A stretch of 64,000 nt of DNA from Ulva prolifera (taxonomy: Eukaryota; Chlorophyta; Ulvophyceae; Ulvales; Ulvaceae): NCBI GenBank assembly GCA_023078555.1, contig CM041198.1, positions 6,610,924 through 6,674,923 of the forward strand. Direction: 5' to 3'. The stretch's first letter is position 1. Each line of letters starts with the position of its first letter. Positions 60,363 to 64,000 of the stretch are shown here, one piece after another. Below the pieces are notes generated by a model. The model worked only from the letters and a program-made list of their open reading frames with translations. It was not told where the DNA came from and did no database searches. The translations under genes and the position numbers were made by a program.

Positions 60363-60728
60363 ATGGACCAGAGCATGATGACGAGCAGCGCTCTATCAAA
60401 CAGCGACGAGACCGACAGTGAATGGGTGATGGTCCATCGGTCAGACATTCAGACAGGCGACATTGTTGCGACGCTTGCTTTCGTGGTGTGTATTCTCCCG
60501 CCAATCAAAACTTCGTACAAGCTTCAGAGCAGATTAGACTGCTGCAGCGCGCTGGAGCGTGTACGCTGCATACTGCGCATTGCCATTACGTGCGCAGCCT
60601 CGAAGTTTGAGAGTCAATATGGCGGTATACTTGCGCTTCAGCACCAAATCGATGGAGCAGCTGCATCAAGCTGGCATCTGCTTCGCGCATCGAGGCCTTG
60701 CGCTGACCGCAGCGTCCGCCTAATGTAG
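60363..60728 (+). CDS. Possible first exon of an orphan gene divergent from the 56.5-59.8-kb gene
   Basis: The ATG at 60,363 opens MDQSMMTSSALSNSDETDSE, WVMVHRSDIQTGDIVAT, acidic and Ser-rich like many N-termini, then less convincing sequence to a stop at 60,728. It may be a first exon that splices before the frame loses character. The start is about 540 bp from the start of the minus-strand gene, so the two could share a bidirectional promoter. Confidence 0.28.
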   Translation: MDQSMMTSSALSNSDETDSEWVMVHRSDIQTGDIVATLAFVVCILPPIKTSYKLQSRLDCCSALERVRCILRIAITCAASKFESQYGGILALQHQIDGAAASSWHLLRASRPCADRSVRLM

Positions 60729-61333
60729 CTCACATGTGATATCACATGGACTTTCCGAAGTAAGTTCACACCGGCGGCGTGTGCATATGCTGTTGGTTCG
60801 CTCGCCCTCTCTGCAGGCAGGGCATGAGTGCAAGCTGAAGCAGTTCTGCAGCTGCGCGCTGACGGGGTCCCGCAGGGCAAGCTCGAGGTCTGAGCACTTT
60901 GAAATCATGAGGACGTGGATCTTCGCATCGATGGGTCGAAGCACGCAGGCTTACCCGCCATGCGGGCTTGGTCCTGGGATCTACGACGCGCGGCAGCCCG
61001 CTTTGGACCACGTCCACAGATAGCAATGGCTGCAGCGTTCGCTTTGCGGTGCATTGTTGGCAACGTGGCCAGTAGAGGTATTAGCACAACTTGAGAACGA
61101 CGCGACGCTGTGGCCACGCGCGGCACCGTGTCTGCGTCGTGCCTTGTGACCGCGTCACACTGCGGTCCTTAGGTCGAACAAAATTACGCACACGATCACA
61201 CATGGCAGCATAGCGCGCGGGTAATTGTTTCTCGCTGCCACGCAGTCATACCGGATACGTCACAGTATTTAGGACGCAGCCTTCGGCGGTCGAAATTCGT
61301 GCCATATGGCACAATTAATTCCGCGCGCCGTGG

Positions 61334-61385
61334 GTGTGTGATACAAAAACAAAGCCGGAGAGGGCGGCAGCACCACCAGTGCAAC
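61334..61385 (+). repeat. Dispersed repeat family A, copy 6
   Basis: GTGTGTGATACAAAAACAAA, GCCGGAGAGGGCGGCAGCAC and CACCAGTGCAAC; a diverged copy in the same orientation as 10,929-10,988. Confidence 0.55.
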
Positions 61386-61549
61386 GAATAAGCACGCCGG
61401 CGCCACCAGGATCGGGTGTGTACCAGGTGGAGGCCGCGGGTAGTGGCAACAGGCTGCTGTGTCCGGGATCACCGGGGCGCGGTGGCATGCATATGCGTGT
61501 TATATATATTCACGTGCACGTGCCACGTGGGGCGCCCATGCAGCGCTGC

Positions 61550-61557
61550 GTCTCCAG
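61550..61557 (+). repeat. 8-bp target-site duplication, left copy
   Basis: GTCTCCAG, identical to 62,818-62,825 and fitting the nTnnnnAn pattern preferred by hAT transposons. Confidence 0.9.
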
Positions 61558-61791
61558 TAGAGCTGTAAATTTAACTTTTGGAAGCACGGTTTAACGTTAA
61601 TTAACAAAGCTAAAGTAAAATAAAAGTAAAATACGGTCAAAAAGCTTTACTTTAAACGTGTTTTAAAATGGTGCTTTGCCACTTTACCATTAAAGTTGTT
61701 AAATACGTCGAAGAGGCATTTGCTGCCAATTGCACGGCATAAACACGGCACAGACATGTCCACAACCACCTACATGCATCTATTGCACGAC

Positions 61792-62520
61792 CTACCAACT
61801 ATCTGCATCGCCTGAACAACTTGACGACGATGGAGATGCTCCTAGGCTGTCAGAATCTGGGTCACATGCAACGGAACCCATGTTCTGCATCACCAACTCC
61901 TCCTCATCCACTTCATCGACAAATTCGAGCAGACTGTCGAAGCGTGGAGCTTCAACAACAGCACCATCATGTTCGTTCAGAAGTCCTCCTGAACGAACAT
62001 GATGGTGCTGTTGTTGAAGCTCCACGCTTCGACAGTCTGCTCGAATTTGTCGATGGAGGTGCACGTTCATCTTGGCGTACACTGTCATTGCAAGCGTCTT
62101 GTTCTTCATTGACCTTCGCTTGGCAGTCAAGTTGTCTCCAAATGAGTTCCACAGCCTCTCGACAGCTGTTGAGGAGGGCTTCGCAGACATCACTCTGATT
62201 GCAGCCTCTCTCAACAAACACTTTTCTGGGACTTGATGCATCCAAAAGGCGACAGGCGGCTCACCATCTACCCCAACCTGCTGCAATTTGCGGCTATCTA
62301 TGTGCAAGTGCTTCAGAGTCTTAGTCTCATGCACACCAAGAAATGCTGTGAGAGCTCCCGACAGGAGAGCAGCCTTGATATCAGTGAGGGAAAGTGACAT
62401 GTTGCTTTCACGGCGTTGTTGAACAACAGTGTGCTTGTCTTTTGTCATGTCTAGAACTTGCAGCTGCCAATTCAAACTGAGGTCTAGAGTTCCTGGTTCT
62501 TCAAGCATGAGCAAGCGCAC
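61792..62520 (-). CDS. Truncated hAT transposase, C-terminal dimerisation region
   Basis: 242 residues from ATG at 62,520. The diagnostic part is PSSTAVERLWNSFGDNLTAK followed by RRSMKNKTLAMTVYAKMNV, the conserved block of the hAT C-terminal (dimerisation) domain. The N-terminal BED zinc finger and the catalytic DDE core of an autonomous transposase are absent, so no catalytic activity is expected. The C-terminal part runs through both arms of a 67-nt inverted duplication (residues RADCRSVELQQQHHHVRS, then NEHDGAVVEAPRFDSLLEF), then an acidic Ser-rich tail ending SSSSCSGDADSW. It may make a protein that could still bind full-length transposase, or be inert. Confidence 0.8.
   Translation of the reverse strand: MRLLMLEEPGTLDLSLNWQLQVLDMTKDKHTVVQQRRESNMSLSLTDIKAALLSGALTAFLGVHETKTLKHLHIDSRKLQQVGVDGEPPVAFWMHQVPEKCLLREAAIRVMSAKPSSTAVERLWNSFGDNLTAKRRSMKNKTLAMTVYAKMNVHLHRQIRADCRSVELQQQHHHVRSGGLLNEHDGAVVEAPRFDSLLEFVDEVDEEELVMQNMGSVACDPDSDSLGASPSSSSCSGDADSW
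61914..62055. repeat. 67-nt perfect hairpin inside the hAT coding region
   Basis: Arms 61,914-61,980 and 61,989-62,055 are exact reverse complements around an 8-nt loop (AAGTCCTC). Both arms are in the transposase reading frame. Confidence 0.93.
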
Positions 62521-62574
62521 AGCGGCACAGATAAGTACTAGGAGCCAACAGTAGGTGACTAGCTGTGACTGAGC

Positions 62575-62583
62575 TTTATATAA
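62575..62583 (-). promoter_or_regulatory. TATA box-like motif upstream of hAT ORF
   Basis: TTATATAAA on the minus strand, about 55 bases before the ATG at 62,520 and inside the element. Confidence 0.45.
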
Positions 62584-62817
62584 CGTGCTTTGCTAGAGTT
62601 GTTTGTCCTATGAGGATGGTCAAAGTCATCTACATACAGCCCTTTTGGGCTGCCATTTTAGCTTTAAAGCCCGGTTAAAATTAAAAAAGTGTTAAAGTAA
62701 AATAAAAGTAAAAATACCCCCTTTAACGCCACTCACGCGTTTTAACGCTAAAATAGTTAACTAAAATAGCTTGTTAAAATTGATTAAAATGGGATTAAAA
62801 TTAAATTTACAGCTCTA

Positions 62818-62825
62818 GTCTCCAG
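62818..62825 (+). repeat. 8-bp target-site duplication, right copy
   Basis: GTCTCCAG, identical to 61,550-61,557. Confidence 0.9.
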
Positions 62826-64000
62826 TCGGTTCGAATCACATTAGCTGTCCATGCGTCGACTACAAGAACGACTTGACCCGAGACTCACACCCGAGGCGCG
62901 ATTTGAGGGGGTGTATCTCGGGTGCGCGCGGCCGAATGAGTGTCACGCGGACAGAGTCTGTGGAAAGCTTTTTGCTTCGGAGATCGCGATGGAGTCTTCC
63001 AATACGTCCTGGAAGACGGTTTGCGTGCGCTGGTCTGTTCCTGGAGATGCATGTCGGGCTCTCTGGTCGGTTGTTTGTGCGTGCATGAGCTACAGGTAGA
63101 CGGCTGGTTAGCGTATTTCACTGCTGTTGTCGTGTCAGATGACACCGAAGCGATACATTGGAACAATCGGTCGCGTAGGGGTAATTACGAGGCCATTCGA
63201 CGTCCGCCTGTGTTGAACTCTACGCTGCAGCATGCCAGATGTGCTAGGTCTGCATCTCGTATTGCTACGATCGGACGGGTACAGGCGGTCAAATATCAAG
63301 TAGAACGTATGTCAAATCGCTGGAGCGTGTATTCGTTGCGAATGGTCCCGGTATCCGTGCCTGGCGTGCAGTGAGGACTTGCGATGCTGAGGTGCGAGTA
63401 TTGTCCCCGGGTGTCTGCAGACCCGGTGCTGGGTAAGGTGAGTCACCAAAAGTATAACATATGCATTCGAGTGCTGCTCGCTGTGGTCGGTTGGCCTGTC
63501 TTCGTCGCATGTTGTGATACCGTCGTCGGTTGACTTGGAGAGTAGGTGCGTATGCCCGGCTGTTCGAGCGCGCATACCGTATCTTGAACACGCTTCTTGA
63601 AGCTGTAGCTATATACTGCAATACTGCATTCCGATGTGTGCAGTATCGCCCAGTCGACGGCGGTCTGGTCTTCTTCGTGCCGTACACTCTGCGTCGCTGT
63701 TCTCGCTGTGAGAGACCGCTTGGTCGCTGCCGACGCCTCCCCATGCCCGACTTGTCACGCCAATGTCAACATTGTATTGTCAGAGAACTTCACTGACTCA
63801 ATCGACTACTTTAGCGCTTGCGTTGCCCCGATCCCGTGTACCCGCGACTCGCTGTATCGGCCGCGTCAAAGAGAAGTCCGGATGTAGTTGAGGGTGTAGC
63901 GTGTACCGGGTGACATTTGGCAAGCCGCATGCAGCGCGAATACGCTTGTATATTGCATATCATGACACATACTTTACATTACAATGCTTTCACATGCTCC
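62826..64000. other. Right end of window, no supported gene
   Basis: Plus-strand frames at 62,851-63,099 and 62,940-63,374 are open and overlap, with some protein-like stretches (GDRDGVFQYVLEDGLRALV), but no motif or solved splice pattern. A gene entering from the right side of the window is possible. Confidence 0.4.

Larger units (their letters stand above)
60730..61557. other. Intergenic stretch, one family A repeat
   Basis: No supported gene. Holds the repeat copy at 61,334-61,385 and ends at the hAT target duplication. Confidence 0.5.
61558..62817. mobile_element. hAT-family DNA transposon, non-autonomous, complete ends
   Basis: 1,260 bp. Ends are perfect 17-bp terminal inverted repeats, TAGAGCTGTAAATTTAA at the left and its reverse complement at the right. 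The first bases TAGAG fit the hAT terminal consensus (YARNG). The element is flanked by the 8-bp duplication GTCTCCAG. Subterminal regions are strikingly AT-rich with the shared block TTAAAGTAAAATAAAAGTAA (right) / CTAAAGTAAAATAAAAGTAA (left) in direct orientation. Inside is one ORF encoding only the C-terminal hAT dimerisation region, so the element cannot move itself. It lies in GC-richer intergenic DNA, and the intact ends suggest recent insertion. Confidence 0.93.

Noticed and set aside
62826-62840. GGTTCGAATC, a tRNA B-box-like string, right after the hAT element (similar at 46,348 and 24,707)
   Set aside because: No A box at the proper spacing and no foldable tRNA around any of the three, so no tRNA gene is called.

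Overview
This is a eukaryotic nuclear window. Coding is split into short to medium GC-rich exons separated by GT-AG introns (acceptors usually read TGCAG), embedded in less GC-rich DNA full of microsatellites, homopolymer tracts, minisatellites and transposon debris. The best-recognised proteins look plant/green-alga-like: a TM9 (EMP70/TMN-type) protein ending in a K-x-E tail, a URGT/UXT-type nucleotide-sugar transporter, and a 2-oxoglutarate dioxygenase resembling the plant At1g35190 type. I infer an alga or related protist; the exact lineage cannot be fixed by reading alone.

Layout. 1-5.2 kb: a long (TG)n block, a decayed non-LTR-type retroelement fragment flanked by a 24-nt inverted repeat, and dispersed repeats. 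5.2-7.6 kb: an isolated exon and a small predicted secreted Cys-rich protein. 9.65-13.07 kb: a four-exon Rossmann-fold reductase (RmlD/MAT2B-like) whose last intron holds a 53-bp minisatellite, an exact copy of the end of exon 3 and a second retroelement fragment. 14.3-18.6 kb: a five-exon TM9 protein whose first intron appears to be GC-AG. 20.6-22.9 kb: an orphan Pro/Gly/Met-rich protein. 25.0-27.1 kb (minus): the four-exon 2OG-Fe(II) dioxygenase. 27.6-28.4 kb: a two-exon orphan. 29.9-34.6 kb: a six-exon, roughly 1,160-residue low-complexity orphan. 35.3-36.0 kb (minus): adenylate kinase 6 (AK6/Fap7). 39.0-41.7 kb (minus): the nucleotide-sugar transporter. 43-53.5 kb is mostly repeats with no gene I can defend. 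53.5-54.3 kb and 56.5-59.8 kb (minus): orphan multi-exon genes. 61,558-62,817: a complete non-autonomous hAT DNA transposon.

Exon joins were accepted only where donor and acceptor dinucleotides, codon phase and (for known families) expected residue continuity agreed. The recognised genes are unrelated housekeeping, endomembrane and metabolic genes on both strands, with no sign of operons or a functional cluster. Reductase and transporter could both touch nucleotide-sugar metabolism, but nothing in the layout links them. The clearest new item is the intact hAT element with 17-bp terminal inverted repeats, an 8-bp target duplication, and a 67-nt hairpin made from an inverted duplication of its own coding sequence.
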